A stretch of 64,000 bases of DNA from UBA1351 sp963677625 (GCA_963677625.2 CAXXSW010000011.1:1-64000); one strand, 5' to 3'. Counted from the stretch's first letter, positions 1 to 9,313 are shown. Program-made: numbers and translations. The notes: a model not told the origin generated them from the letters alone.

Positions 1-8
1 TTTTAATA

Positions 9-61
9 CCTCCTGAAAAGCTTTTCAGATTAATTATACTTCCCATAGTGGTCAAAGTCAA
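9..61 (-). promoter_or_regulatory. Leftward promoter and ribosome binding site of a gene starting left of the window
   Basis: Read on the minus strand, there is a -35 TTGACT (61-56), a 17-nt spacer, a -10 TATAAT (38-33) and an AGGAGG ribosome binding site (14-9) placed eight bases before the window edge. A leftward gene must begin just outside the window. Its product is unknown. The perfect palindrome at 13-28 lies between the -10 and the ribosome binding site. Confidence 0.8.
13..28. promoter_or_regulatory. 16-bp perfect palindrome, candidate LacI-family operator
   Basis: CTGAAAAGCTTTTCAG is a perfect 16-bp palindrome with a central GC step. It sits just downstream of the leftward -10 box, where a bound repressor would block transcription. 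LacI-family proteins bind palindromes of this size, and a LacI-type regulator is encoded immediately to the right. The assignment to that protein is inferred from position only. Confidence 0.55.
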
Positions 62-174
62 CGAAGGAGTAAAAGATTAGCTACAATGTATAAAATTTAC
101 AAGTATTTCCGTCACTATCAATAAAAAATGAGAATAAGAACATTCGGTATTTCTAACAAAAAAAAGTCAGCCTA

Positions 175-204
175 TTGTGTTTAAGTCCTTGTATTAGCTA
201 TAAT
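175..204 (+). promoter_or_regulatory. Promoter of the LacI-type regulator gene
   Basis: A -35-like TTGTGT (175-180), an 18-nt spacer and a perfect -10 TATAAT (199-204) lie upstream of the regulator gene. The start codon at 267 is preceded by AGGAG (251-255). Confidence 0.6.
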
Positions 205-266
205 AGAAGGTGTTCCATGATTGAAACAAATGTATCATTGGAACTAGGCAAGGAGTGAGTGAATGA

Positions 267-1280
267 ATGAATATCAAAGATGTAGCTAAAATGGCAGGGG
301 TATCCATATCTACTGTATCAAGAGTAATCAACAATACAGCAAAAGTAAACGAAGACACACGAGCACGGGTGGAGAAGGTTCTTAGAGAAACCAATTATCG
401 ACCCAATGTACTAGCTAGAGAACTCCAACAAAAGAAAACAAATACAATTGGAGTCCTTATGGCAGCGGGAGACTTGAATCTTATATCAATTAGTGAAACT
501 TTGAATACGGTAACAGATGTTCTAAGGGACAATGGATATAATATGATGCTTGCTAATTCCCGTTTTTCTATAGAAGAAGAGATCGATATTTTAAGAACTT
601 TCCAAGAAAAAAGGGTAGATGGGGTCTTGTTCCTTGCCCATGAATTTAAAGAAGAACATTATAATATACTTAAGAACTATCCAGCGCCTATCGTATTGAT
701 AGGACAGGAATATAACCGTTTAGATGTACCGGCAGCTATACATGATGATTTTAATGCGGCAAGAGATGCAACTGTTTATTTGATTGAACATGGGCATGAG
801 CGTATTGGTTATATCGGCTGTCCGACCCATGATGAAGCTACTGGAGTTAAAAGAAAAAAGGGTTTTGAATTTGCATTGGAGTCCTATAACCTTCTAGCAG
901 ATCCAACCTTGATAACAGAAGGCGATTTTTCTATTCAAAGTGGTTATGATGCAATCGCTCACATGCTGGACAGTCCTGGTGGAATGCCTACGGCTATCTT
1001 TGCTACGACTGACTATATGGCTATCGGAGCTATTAAAGCCCTTAAAGATAATGGCTATAAAGTGCCTGAGGATGTTTCAATAATTGGCTTTGATGATGTG
1101 AATGTGGCTGGATTTACAGAACCACCTTTGACCACCATACGAACAGACAAAACAGCAGTTGGCAAAAATGCGGCCTATCACTTACTTGAGTGTATTCAAA
1201 ACGGCAGACAAGATAAGGTTATTTATACGTCTTCTTATACCTTAGTTGAAAGAGAATCAGTAATTAATAAGAAAGGTTAA
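267..1280 (+). CDS. LacI/GalR-family transcriptional regulator
   Basis: This 337-residue protein has the family layout: an N-terminal helix-turn-helix and hinge (residues 1-60, opening MNIKDVAKMAGVSISTVSRV) followed by a periplasmic-binding-protein-like sugar sensor domain. The signature IIGFDDVNVAGFTEPPLTTI lies near residue 275. Length is typical. It faces a leftward promoter that carries a 16-bp palindrome, so it probably represses that divergent gene and perhaps itself in response to a sugar or sugar phosphate. The ligand cannot be read from sequence. An upstream in-frame start is not needed because AGGAG is well placed for ATG 267. The family call is secure and the target is inferred. 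Confidence 0.93.
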   Translation: MNIKDVAKMAGVSISTVSRVINNTAKVNEDTRARVEKVLRETNYRPNVLARELQQKKTNTIGVLMAAGDLNLISISETLNTVTDVLRDNGYNMMLANSRFSIEEEIDILRTFQEKRVDGVLFLAHEFKEEHYNILKNYPAPIVLIGQEYNRLDVPAAIHDDFNAARDATVYLIEHGHERIGYIGCPTHDEATGVKRKKGFEFALESYNLLADPTLITEGDFSIQSGYDAIAHMLDSPGGMPTAIFATTDYMAIGAIKALKDNGYKVPEDVSIIGFDDVNVAGFTEPPLTTIRTDKTAVGKNAAYHLLECIQNGRQDKVIYTSSYTLVERESVINKKG

Positions 1281-1412
1281 TCTTTAATTAATGAAAATGT
1301 GAGGAAACTAGAATATAAGTTGAAGCAAACCTTAATATTTGATAAAATTAATACATACTCGATTCTATAGAAAGGAATAACATGGGTTTCTCTATAAGAG
1401 AGAGCTCAATGT

Positions 1413-1883
1413 TTGAAGGATATGTCAGAATATATTGCAATAGGTGAAAAAGCACCATTATTTACGCTAAGTAACAAAGATGGTAAGGATATAAGTTTAA
1501 ATGATTTTTTAGGTAAGAAAGTTGTTCTTTATTTCTACCCAAAGGATTCAACTCCTGGCTGTACCACAGAAGCCTGTGATTTTAGAGATCATATCAAAGA
1601 TTTTAGTGATAAGAATGTAGTTATATTAGGTGTTAGCAAGGATTCAGCAAAGTCTCATACTAATTTTACAGAGAAATATCAACTTCCCTTTGAATTATTA
1701 AGTGATAAGGAAGGTAAGGTTTGTGAGGCCTATGGAATCTGGCAATTGAAGAAGAACTATGGTAAAGAATATATGGGAATTGTCAGAACCACCTATGTTA
1801 TTGATGAAGAAGGTATGGTAGAAAAAGTTTATAAAGTATCTAGAGTGAAAGGACACGTGGAAAAAGTATTGGAAGAGATTTAA
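1413..1883 (+). CDS. bcp: Peroxiredoxin, Bcp/PrxQ type
   Basis: A thiol peroxidase of about 155 residues that reduces hydrogen peroxide and organic peroxides in the cytoplasm using thioredoxin-type electrons. The catalytic motif PKDSTPGCTTEACDF contains the peroxidatic Cys and the second Cys five residues on, as in PrxQ enzymes. The thioredoxin fold continues to residue 156. The start is uncertain: TTG 1413 or ATG 1422 both give a normal N-terminus, but neither has a well-spaced ribosome binding site. A clear site (AAAGGAA at about 1371) instead serves ATG 1382 in another frame, which opens a 21-codon frame overlapping the bcp start. Translational coupling or a sequence error could explain this. 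Confidence 0.93.
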   Translation: MKDMSEYIAIGEKAPLFTLSNKDGKDISLNDFLGKKVVLYFYPKDSTPGCTTEACDFRDHIKDFSDKNVVILGVSKDSAKSHTNFTEKYQLPFELLSDKEGKVCEAYGIWQLKKNYGKEYMGIVRTTYVIDEEGMVEKVYKVSRVKGHVEKVLEEI

Positions 1884-1899
1884 TAAGGAGGTTCATAAG

Positions 1900-2316
1900 A
1901 TGAAGAGTTATCGTAAGGAGCTATGGTTTAAGACACATCGTAGAAGAGAACTGATAAATATTACATCTGATATTAATGTAGCATTAATTGAAAGCGGTAT
2001 TAAAGAAGGCTTGTTGCTTTGCAATGCCATGCATATCACTTCTTCTATTTTTATCAATGATGATGAAGCCGGCTTGCACAGAGACTTTGAAAAATGGCTG
2101 GAAGCTCTTGCACCAGAGAAACCTTACGATCGTTACGACCATAATGGATTTGAGGATAATGCAGATGCTCATCTCAAGAGAACCATTATGGGAAGAGAAG
2201 TCGTTGTCGCTATCACTGATGGCAAACTTGATTTTGGTCCATGGGAGCAGATTTTCTATGGTGAGTTTGATGGTATGCGAAAGAAACGGGTTCTTATTAA
2301 GATTATCGGTGAATAA
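1900..2316 (+). CDS. YjbQ-family protein (UPF0047, secondary thiamine-phosphate synthase type)
   Basis: This 138-residue protein matches the small, compact YjbQ/UPF0047 fold. The motifs NAMHITSSIFIND, DAHLKRTIMGREV and GPWEQIFYGEFDG are characteristic, with conserved His and Glu residues forming the presumed metal site. Members can replace thiamine-phosphate synthase when overexpressed, but the physiological role is not settled. AAGGAGG precedes the ATG and the gene follows bcp by 16 nt, so the two are probably co-transcribed. Confidence 0.88.
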   Translation: MKSYRKELWFKTHRRRELINITSDINVALIESGIKEGLLLCNAMHITSSIFINDDEAGLHRDFEKWLEALAPEKPYDRYDHNGFEDNADAHLKRTIMGREVVVAITDGKLDFGPWEQIFYGEFDGMRKKRVLIKIIGE

Positions 2317-2353
2317 TCCTTAATTATTCCATAAATTACGGAAGGAAGAATAT

Positions 2354-2629
2354 ATGTTAGAGTTAAGTAAATTAGACTTTGTTGAAGAAGTAAAGGCCGA
2401 GATGGCTGGATACGAAGAAATAAGTCAGGAAATGATAGAAAAATGGCTGGAAAGATTCAATAAGTATGTAGTCAATAAAAAGACTAAGGATAAAAGAATC
2501 AAGTTTAAAGGGGAACAAGTGTCAGTATGCTTGGATGATGAATCTGAACTTTTTAAGATTGTTGATAAGTACTTGGCCGCTATTGAGAATGAAGAACTTG
2601 ATGCATATTGGAATGGATGGTCATTATAA
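2354..2629 (+). CDS. Small acidic protein of unknown function
   Basis: A 91-residue soluble protein that I do not recognise. It is acidic and mostly helical in character, with no Cys pair, signal peptide or membrane segment (one lone Cys lies in VCLDDESELF near residue 59). It ends in the aromatic-rich DAYWNGWSL. GGAAGG stands before ATG 2354. It lies 37 nt after the YjbQ gene and is followed at once by a strong terminator, so it is probably the last gene of the bcp-yjbQ transcript. Confidence 0.7.
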   Translation: MLELSKLDFVEEVKAEMAGYEEISQEMIEKWLERFNKYVVNKKTKDKRIKFKGEQVSVCLDDESELFKIVDKYLAAIENEELDAYWNGWSL

Positions 2630-2651
2630 AGAAAACTCGCTGAAAGAATAA

Positions 2652-2680
2652 GGGGTATCCTGTTGGATACCCCTCTATTG
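2652..2680 (+). terminator. Rho-independent terminator after the bcp unit
   Basis: GGGGTATCC (2652-2660), loop TGTT and GGATACCCC (2665-2673) form a perfect 9-bp stem followed by a moderately T-rich tail. It separates the 91-residue protein gene from addB. Confidence 0.8.
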
Positions 2681-2702
2681 ATTAAAAAAAATGAGGGAGA
2701 TT

Positions 2703-5700
2703 ATGGCATATCAATTCATATTAGGTACAACAGGAACAGGGAAGACCACATATGTTTTTAATCGAATTAAAGAAAGAATTACGGAATCAGATAAGATGGA
2801 GCTTTATATTGTTCCGGAGCAATATACCCTACAAGCTCAGGAGGAATATCTGGAAAAATCCGGAGACAAGGGTTTGTTTCAGATGGAGATTATCAGCTTC
2901 AACCGATTAATTTACCGATTTTATGACCATTTGGGTCTGATTAATCACCAAAGTATATCAGATAATGGTAAGAGTCTTCTTATACGTAGGATTATTGAAA
3001 ATCATTTAAATGAATTTATATGGATTAAGAGACATCGGAAAAGACAAAGTTTTATGGATGAACTGTCGACGATTATATCAGAATGTTACCAGTATGGTCT
3101 TGATGAAGATAAGTTAAAGGTTTTTGCTGATAAAGTGGATGAACAGATTTTGAAGGATAAGCTAGAAGACCTTTCTAGGCTTTTGGCATATTATAAAGAT
3201 GGGATGAAAGAATCTTATATAAGTGGGCATGATGCATTCATTCGTCTTGTTGAAGCTATTCCGACGATTGAAAGCTTAAAAGGAGCAAATATAACTATTG
3301 ATGCTTTTTATGGTTTTACGCCTATTCAATATCAAATGGTTGAAGCGCTTATGTCAGTTGCAGGATCAGTGACTTTTTCATTGACAATTGATGCCATAGA
3401 CCAACTAGGAAATATGAAAAACGAAAGCGATCTTTTTTACGAGACCAAAAAGATTGTCAGTCAGATTCGTGCTATTGGTGACCGTTTAAATATACAGGAA
3501 GAAGAGATAATCTTTCTTGATAAGATTCTACAGGAAAAAAAAGATGCCTTATTACATTTGACCAATAACCTATTTAGATATCCCATCAAGCCATTTAAAG
3601 GTGAGGTGAAAGGTCTTAGAATGGTGGAGGCAAGAACAGTCAAGGAAGAAGTGGAAGTTGTCTGCGAGAGAATTGACCATCTGATTTCCAGTGGAAAAAG
3701 ATATAAGGATATTGTTCTTTTGGTTTCTGAACTCGCTACATATGAGACAGCGATTCATGAGGGATTTAGCGATTATGGTTTTTCATATTTTTTGGACAAG
3801 AAAGATACCATAAGCCATCATCCTTTGATTCAGTTTGTATTGTCTGCGCTTCTTACAGTCCAGTACAACTTTAAGTACGAACATATATTTTATCATTTGA
3901 AAACGATGTACTACAGCCAAGAAGATGAAATTTGCAGACTTGAAAATTACTGCTTTGAACGTGGTATAAAAGGAGAGAGAGGATGGAAAAAGTCATGGGA
4001 TCAACATGATGAAGTGAAAAATAAACTACTTTTTCATTTTTTTAAGTTTGCAAATGACATGAAAGAGAAAAGAAAAGTATCTGATAAGATTATAGCATTA
4101 TATGAATACCTGGAAGCATTGAATGTTTTTTCTAGGAATGAAAAGATGGCATCATATTTAGAAAGTATCGGTAAAGTACAGGAAGGTGTTCTATATGGTA
4201 AGATTTATGGAGCCTTGATGGATTTTCTGGATGATACATACCATATGATCGGGGATGAGATTGTTTCTATGAAAGAATTTGTCAGTCTTATGGAGACAGG
4301 TCTTTCTTCTATGAAGTTTTCCCAAACGCCACCAAGTCTTGATCAGATTATCGTTGGTGACTTATCCAGAACCCGCTTCAAGTCATGTGACTACATTTTT
4401 GTACTTGGTGTCAATGAAGGAAAAGTTCCATTAATCGTTAATAATAACCAATTGCTTACAGACAGAGAAAGAGCAAGATTAACTGAAATTGGATTGGAAG
4501 TAGCACCAACCCAGAAAAAAAGTCTTTTCAAAGAGCAGATGAATATCTTTAATGGCTTTACTAAATCCAAACAACTGCTACATTTATCATTTACACGTAG
4601 TGGAAACGAAGGAAGTATGAGACCTGCAACCATATTTTTTACTTTAATGAAAATGTTTCCAACTTGTAAAGTAGAAGAAAGTGAGGAGATTCTGGATAGT
4701 AATGTCCGTTTGTCTAAGAATATACCTGTTTTTAATCGCCTGACAAAGTACTTGAACGATCCTGACTTTCAAGCTAAGGAAAAAGAAATACAGGATTATT
4801 TTAAATATTTTAATGAGCGATTTAAGGAAGGACTCATATATCCGGATCCAAAGGTTTTCTTTGGCGGTTTGACATATGATAATAAGGTCTTTGCAATTGA
4901 CCATATGTCTATTAGCGAATATAAGCTTTCAGTATCGGAATTGGAAAGTTTTGCTGGGTGTGCCTATGCTCATTTTTTGGATTATCGTCTAAAACTTAAT
5001 GAAAGACATGAGTATATAGTGACCTTGCCAGATATTGGGGTTCTTTTTCACAAGTGCCTAGAACTATATATTAAGAAATGTGTTCAAAGAGACTTGGATA
5101 TAAGTGATATGGAAGTTGAACTTCGTAATCAATTAGTGGATGAATGTATCAGGGAAATACTTAATCAGGATAGATATAAGATTTTTACATCTTCATATAG
5201 GAATAGATATTTGGTGGTTAAACTTACTAGAATTATAAAAAGAGCTTTGTGGGGGATTGAAAATCAGCTACAAAAAAGTCTCTTGAAACCTAAAGATATT
5301 GAGTATAATTTTGATGGGAAAAAGTCGGATCTCGAAAGTTTAGTTTTGAAGATTACACCTAATATGCATATGTTTTTGAATGGAGTAGTTGATAGAGTAG
5401 ATGAGCATGAGACAAGTGATAACTTATATATTAGTATAATTGACTATAAATCGAGTCATAAAACATTGGATTTTGGGCTAATTGACAGTGGTATCCAACT
5501 CCAATTATTTGTATACTTAAATGTAGTGAAAGAAATCAAGGAGCACAATAGCTTAAAAAAAGTCATCCCATCAGGCTTGTTTTATTATCAAATTCAAGAT
5601 CCTTTCGTTAAAAATGAAACATATACAGAAGAGGAAATTGAATCAAAACTCTTGGGTCAGTTAAAGCCTAGTGGACTGGTTTTACACGATGAAAGCATCA

Positions 5701-6062
5701 TTAAAATGATGGATAAAGACATCAGTGGCTCATCACAAGTCATTCCTGTAACACTTACAAGTAAAGGAATATCTAGTCGGTCTTCCACCATTACAGAAGA
5801 AGAAATGCTTGCTACCCTTGATTTTGTCAATAAGAAGACAAGGTGGCTTGGTGAAAAGATTTATAATGGACAAGTATCTATTAAGCCCTATGAGTATGAT
5901 GGTAGGACTGCCTGCGAATTTTGTTCATACAGGTCTGTATGCAGATTTGATCCCACCAACAAGTCAGAATCTTTCAACAATATAAGAAAATCATCGAAAG
6001 ATGATATAATCAGTAATTGGGAAGGAGATACAAGTGGAAGAAGTCATCAAACAAATCATTGA
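2703..6062 (+). CDS. addB: ATP-dependent helicase/nuclease subunit B (AddB)
   Basis: One half of the AddAB helicase-nuclease, which resects double-strand breaks for RecA loading. This copy is about 1119 residues. A Walker A motif GTTGTGKT lies at the N-terminus, an inactive-helicase-like body follows, and the C-terminal nuclease domain carries IIDYKSS. The Cys residues of the iron-sulfur staple are visible: one near LESFAGCAYAHFLDY and three in CEFCSYRSVC close to the C-terminus. I prefer ATG 2703 over ATG 2691 because GAGGGAG (2693-2699) precedes it, although the spacing is only 3 nt. Its partner addA lies about 10.7 kb downstream, whereas the two genes are normally adjacent. The 3' end overlaps the first V-ATPase gene by 29 nt. 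Confidence 0.95.
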   Translation: MAYQFILGTTGTGKTTYVFNRIKERITESDKMELYIVPEQYTLQAQEEYLEKSGDKGLFQMEIISFNRLIYRFYDHLGLINHQSISDNGKSLLIRRIIENHLNEFIWIKRHRKRQSFMDELSTIISECYQYGLDEDKLKVFADKVDEQILKDKLEDLSRLLAYYKDGMKESYISGHDAFIRLVEAIPTIESLKGANITIDAFYGFTPIQYQMVEALMSVAGSVTFSLTIDAIDQLGNMKNESDLFYETKKIVSQIRAIGDRLNIQEEEIIFLDKILQEKKDALLHLTNNLFRYPIKPFKGEVKGLRMVEARTVKEEVEVVCERIDHLISSGKRYKDIVLLVSELATYETAIHEGFSDYGFSYFLDKKDTISHHPLIQFVLSALLTVQYNFKYEHIFYHLKTMYYSQEDEICRLENYCFERGIKGERGWKKSWDQHDEVKNKLLFHFFKFANDMKEKRKVSDKIIALYEYLEALNVFSRNEKMASYLESIGKVQEGVLYGKIYGALMDFLDDTYHMIGDEIVSMKEFVSLMETGLSSMKFSQTPPSLDQIIVGDLSRTRFKSCDYIFVLGVNEGKVPLIVNNNQLLTDRERARLTEIGLEVAPTQKKSLFKEQMNIFNGFTKSKQLLHLSFTRSGNEGSMRPATIFFTLMKMFPTCKVEESEEILDSNVRLSKNIPVFNRLTKYLNDPDFQAKEKEIQDYFKYFNERFKEGLIYPDPKVFFGGLTYDNKVFAIDHMSISEYKLSVSELESFAGCAYAHFLDYRLKLNERHEYIVTLPDIGVLFHKCLELYIKKCVQRDLDISDMEVELRNQLVDECIREILNQDRYKIFTSSYRNRYLVVKLTRIIKRALWGIENQLQKSLLKPKDIEYNFDGKKSDLESLVLKITPNMHMFLNGVVDRVDEHETSDNLYISIIDYKSSHKTLDFGLIDSGIQLQLFVYLNVVKEIKEHNSLKKVIPSGLFYYQIQDPFVKNETYTEEEIESKLLGQLKPSGLVLHDESIIKMMDKDISGSSQVIPVTLTSKGISSRSSTITEEEMLATLDFVNKKTRWLGEKIYNGQVSIKPYEYDGRTACEFCSYRSVCRFDPTNKSESFNNIRKSSKDDIISNWEGDTSGRSHQTNH
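6002..6010 (+). promoter_or_regulatory. Extended -10 promoter for the V-ATPase operon, inside the end of addB
   Basis: TGATATAAT (6002-6010) matches the extended -10 consensus TGnTATAAT. No convincing -35 is present, which is acceptable for extended -10 promoters. It lies 23 nt before the GTG start at 6034 and upstream of the ribosome binding site GAAGGAG (6022-6028). Confidence 0.5.
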
Positions 6063-6342
6063 TATTGAAGACAAAGCCCAGGGTATTATTGACGAAGCAA
6101 ATAAGGAAAAAGAGCAGAAAGAGTTAGAACATAAGAAGAAGCTAGAAGCTCTGGAAGCTACCATTATTAGTGACGCCAAAGAGAAAGTCAAACAGATTCG
6201 TGCAAGAGAATTTGACGAGATCCGTGAGCAGGAAGAAGAAAAAGTCAGACGATGTGATAGGCAAATTGTCGAGATGGAAAAGTACGCTGAAGATAACATG
6301 GAAAAGTGGGTAAATGATCTAGTAAACCGAGTCCTAAAGTAG
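6034..6342 (+). CDS. ntpF: V/A-type ATPase peripheral-stalk subunit (G/H)
   Basis: This 102-residue protein is almost entirely a charged heptad-rich helix, as expected for the small stalk subunit that pairs with subunit E to form the stator of V/A-type ATPases. The start is GTG 6034 with GAAGGAG six nt upstream. The first 29 nt lie inside the end of addB. It heads a nine-gene cluster encoding a complete ATPase, and that context makes the assignment firm although the sequence alone would only say coiled coil. Confidence 0.85.
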   Translation: MEEVIKQIIDIEDKAQGIIDEANKEKEQKELEHKKKLEALEATIISDAKEKVKQIRAREFDEIREQEEEKVRRCDRQIVEMEKYAEDNMEKWVNDLVNRVLK

Positions 6343-6352
6343 AGGTGACACG

Positions 6353-7393
6353 ATGCAGGAAATGCTGAAATATGGAGATTTAGCAACAAAGATACGTGTT
6401 ATGAAGGGTCGGATGCTAAATGAAGAAGATTATGACAACATGATGAAAAAACATACGGTAAAGGATGTTGCCTTATATCTTAAGAATCAAACCTACTACA
6501 ATAAAGATTTAGATGAGCTGGACGAAAATGATGTACACAGAGGAAGAATGGAAGTGCTTCTATATCGTTCGGCTGTTCGTGATGCTCTTAAAATTGCTAA
6601 ACATCTTAATGGCAAAGAGAAGAAAATCTATCGATATATTTATCGTAAGCTGGAAGTGGAAGATATTAAGAAGATGCTACGAACTTTGGCAATGGGAAGG
6701 GAATTATCTAGTCTGGATCGTTCCACATTATTTGTTAGCCATTACTCAAAGATTGATTTTAATGTTTCTTTGGAAGCTAAGAATATAAACCAGCTGGTTG
6801 AATCGCTGAGTAAAACTAATTTTTATTCTGTTCTGAATCCTTTAATCGATAAAGAGGGGAAAATCAATATCTTTACAGCCGAAATGTTACTTGATGAATA
6901 CTATTATCATAAAAGTATGAAGCAGGTTCGAAAAATGGCAAGTATAAAGGATAAAGAGCTCCTTGAGGAAATGTTTGGCCTTGAAATCGACTTTAAGAAT
7001 ATTTTTTGGATTCTTAGAGCTAAAAAGTTTTATAAGTTACCAAAAGAAATGATACATAGATATATTATTCCTTTCTTCTATAAAATTAGAAAAGATTTTC
7101 TTGATACTATGATTGATACTAACGATTTAGATCATTTATATAAGTTAATAGATCAAACCTTTTATGCAAAAGTTATTGATTTTAGTCAAGATAAAGTTGA
7201 ATATCAGTTTCTTACTTATATGCAAATCATTCAGCAAAGAAGAATGAGGAATGAATCTTTTTCAATTGCACCCATTATTGGCTATATGTATTTGAAAGAG
7301 CTAGAAGTATTAAATATCACCAATATCATAGAAGGTATAAGATATGGGCTTCAACAAGATGAAATAGAGTCTTATCTTGCTGGTGTAAAATAG
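6353..7393 (+). CDS. ntpC: V/A-type ATPase subunit C (d-like)
   Basis: The 346-residue AC39/subunit C family protein is the funnel-shaped connector that couples the central stalk to the membrane K ring. The three-fold repeated helical architecture is suggested by the recurring motifs YGDLATKIRVMKGRML near the N-terminus, DIKKMLRTLAMGRE, and FEI/FKNIFWILRAKKFYKL in the second half. GAGGTGA precedes the ATG. It is placed second in the operon, unlike the Enterococcus hirae ntpFIKECGABD order, where C follows E. Confidence 0.9.
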   Translation: MQEMLKYGDLATKIRVMKGRMLNEEDYDNMMKKHTVKDVALYLKNQTYYNKDLDELDENDVHRGRMEVLLYRSAVRDALKIAKHLNGKEKKIYRYIYRKLEVEDIKKMLRTLAMGRELSSLDRSTLFVSHYSKIDFNVSLEAKNINQLVESLSKTNFYSVLNPLIDKEGKINIFTAEMLLDEYYYHKSMKQVRKMASIKDKELLEEMFGLEIDFKNIFWILRAKKFYKLPKEMIHRYIIPFFYKIRKDFLDTMIDTNDLDHLYKLIDQTFYAKVIDFSQDKVEYQFLTYMQIIQQRRMRNESFSIAPIIGYMYLKELEVLNITNIIEGIRYGLQQDEIESYLAGVK

Positions 7394-7408
7394 AAAGGAG
7401 GGGTTAAA

Positions 7409-9313
7409 TTGGCTGTAGAGAAGATGAAATTTGTAAACATTGCCGGTCCAATTGGGGATATGGACCAATTTGTTATCAATAATATTGTTCCTTTTGATAT
7501 CCAATTAGAAAGGGCAGACCGTATTTTGGCATCTGTCAAAGGCGTATATTCTTTTTCGGAAGAGAATCCATATGAACGATTAAATCATAGTGTGGCAGAA
7601 CTGATTAGCGTTTTGAACCATGACATCAGTTATGATTCCAGTAAAACATGTGCTCTCATGCCGGTTTCCTTGTTAGAGCCTGAAATAGATGGCTATGAAA
7701 GACAATTGGAAACCATTCAGAAAATTAGTCGGTCGCTCAAAGATGATTTGGCGCATAAAAAAGAAATCAGAAAGCAATTAGTACCAATTCAAAATCTTGA
7801 AATAAGTATTGACCGTATGTTTACCTTTCAATATATGAAATTTAGGTTTGGTAAGATGCCAAAAGAAAGTTTTAAGAAGCTAAGTAATTATATTCAGGAA
7901 TTGGATACTATTGCTTATGAAGTATCACAAGAGAAAGACAATGTTTATTTGGTTTACTATACACCCAGATCCCAACAAGGCAACATTGATTCACTCTTTG
8001 CATCACTTTTCTTTGAGAGAATTAGGATATCTGGAGAGGTTAAGGGAAATCCGGGTGATGCACTTCAAAAACTGGACAATGAAATAGAGGAACTGGAAAA
8101 TAGAATCAATATGCTTGACAATGATGCCAGGGAATTTGTTGAAAGGAACTTCGAAAGACTCCAAGAGTTATATAACTTCACCATTGAATTGAATGAGGTT
8201 TTTGAAGTAAGAAGATATGCTGTTCGAAGTAAGGAAGCCTTTTATATGACAGGTTGGATACCTAAGTCTCAGGTTAAGGATTTTATGTTGATGGTGGATA
8301 AGCTGCCAAAGGTAACTTGCGTTGTGGAAGATGATGATGCAGTAACAAAAGCAAGTCCTCCAACCCACTTAAGGAATCTGAAGATATTTGAGCCTTTTGA
8401 AGAGTTGGTTAAGATGTATGGTACACCATCCTACGATGAACTGGATCCGACTCCCTTTGTTGCAATTACTTATGTGATCTTCTTTGGGGTTATGTTTGGT
8501 GATTTGGGCCAGGGTCTTGTCATTGCCTTACTCTCTTTCATCTACTATAGAAAGACAAAACTAAATTTAATAAAAATTGGTATTTATCTCGGTGTAGCAT
8601 CGTCTGTAACCGGATTTATATATGGCTCATTCTTTGGGAATGAACATCTCTTAAGAGACTTATTCCCGGGCGTTCCTATGATTGATTCAATGGCTAATAA
8701 GATGCCGCTCTTGCTGGCAAGTGTTGCTTTTGGAGCTATTCTTCTCATCATTGCCATGATTCTAAATATGGTCAATAAATTCAAACAGGAGAAATTCGGA
8801 ATGCTCATATTTGATAGGAATGGCTTGGCAGGATTAGTTTTTTATCTGGCCCTGATTGATTTGATTATGAGTGTGGTCATGGATAGGAATGTATCTGTAC
8901 TAACCATAATTGTATTCTTGATAGCTCCGTTTTTCGTTATGATGTTTGCCCATCCACTTGAAAATCTTATGGAGAAAAAAAGTAATATCTTTCCTAAAGA
9001 GGGTGGTTTTCTTATTGAAGCGATTTTTGAGATGGTCGAAACTTTATTGGCTATAGTTAGCAACACATTATCCTTCATGAGATTGGGGGCATTTGCCCTA
9101 AATCACGTTGGTTTTTTCTTGGCTTTTCACGCCTTGGCTGACATTGTTGGTGGGTCAGGAAGTATTGCAGTTATGATTTTTGGTAACATATTAATTATTG
9201 GTTTGGAAGGTTTGATTGTCCTTATTCAAGGTTTGCGTCTACAATACTATGAATTGTTTTCCAAATTCTTTGAAGGTGATGGTCATGAATTCATCCCATT
9301 TAAAATAAAATAA
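7409..9313 (+). CDS. ntpI: V/A-type ATPase subunit I (a subunit)
   Basis: This 634-residue stator protein provides the ion half-channels next to the K ring. Residues 1 to about 340 form the long cytoplasmic arm with coiled coils, and the rest contains about seven membrane helices, including the family motifs FGVMFGDLGQGL and SNTLSFMRLGAFALNH with the conserved channel Arg. The TTG start at 7409 is supported by AAAGGAGG (7394-7401). Length is normal for the family. Confidence 0.93.
   Translation: MAVEKMKFVNIAGPIGDMDQFVINNIVPFDIQLERADRILASVKGVYSFSEENPYERLNHSVAELISVLNHDISYDSSKTCALMPVSLLEPEIDGYERQLETIQKISRSLKDDLAHKKEIRKQLVPIQNLEISIDRMFTFQYMKFRFGKMPKESFKKLSNYIQELDTIAYEVSQEKDNVYLVYYTPRSQQGNIDSLFASLFFERIRISGEVKGNPGDALQKLDNEIEELENRINMLDNDAREFVERNFERLQELYNFTIELNEVFEVRRYAVRSKEAFYMTGWIPKSQVKDFMLMVDKLPKVTCVVEDDDAVTKASPPTHLRNLKIFEPFEELVKMYGTPSYDELDPTPFVAITYVIFFGVMFGDLGQGLVIALLSFIYYRKTKLNLIKIGIYLGVASSVTGFIYGSFFGNEHLLRDLFPGVPMIDSMANKMPLLLASVAFGAILLIIAMILNMVNKFKQEKFGMLIFDRNGLAGLVFYLALIDLIMSVVMDRNVSVLTIIVFLIAPFFVMMFAHPLENLMEKKSNIFPKEGGFLIEAIFEMVETLLAIVSNTLSFMRLGAFALNHVGFFLAFHALADIVGGSGSIAVMIFGNILIIGLEGLIVLIQGLRLQYYELFSKFFEGDGHEFIPFKIK

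Noticed and set aside
5991..6389. Minus-strand open frame (132 codons) opposite the first V-ATPase gene
   Set aside because: Serine-rich antisense translation of a coiled-coil gene, a common artefact.
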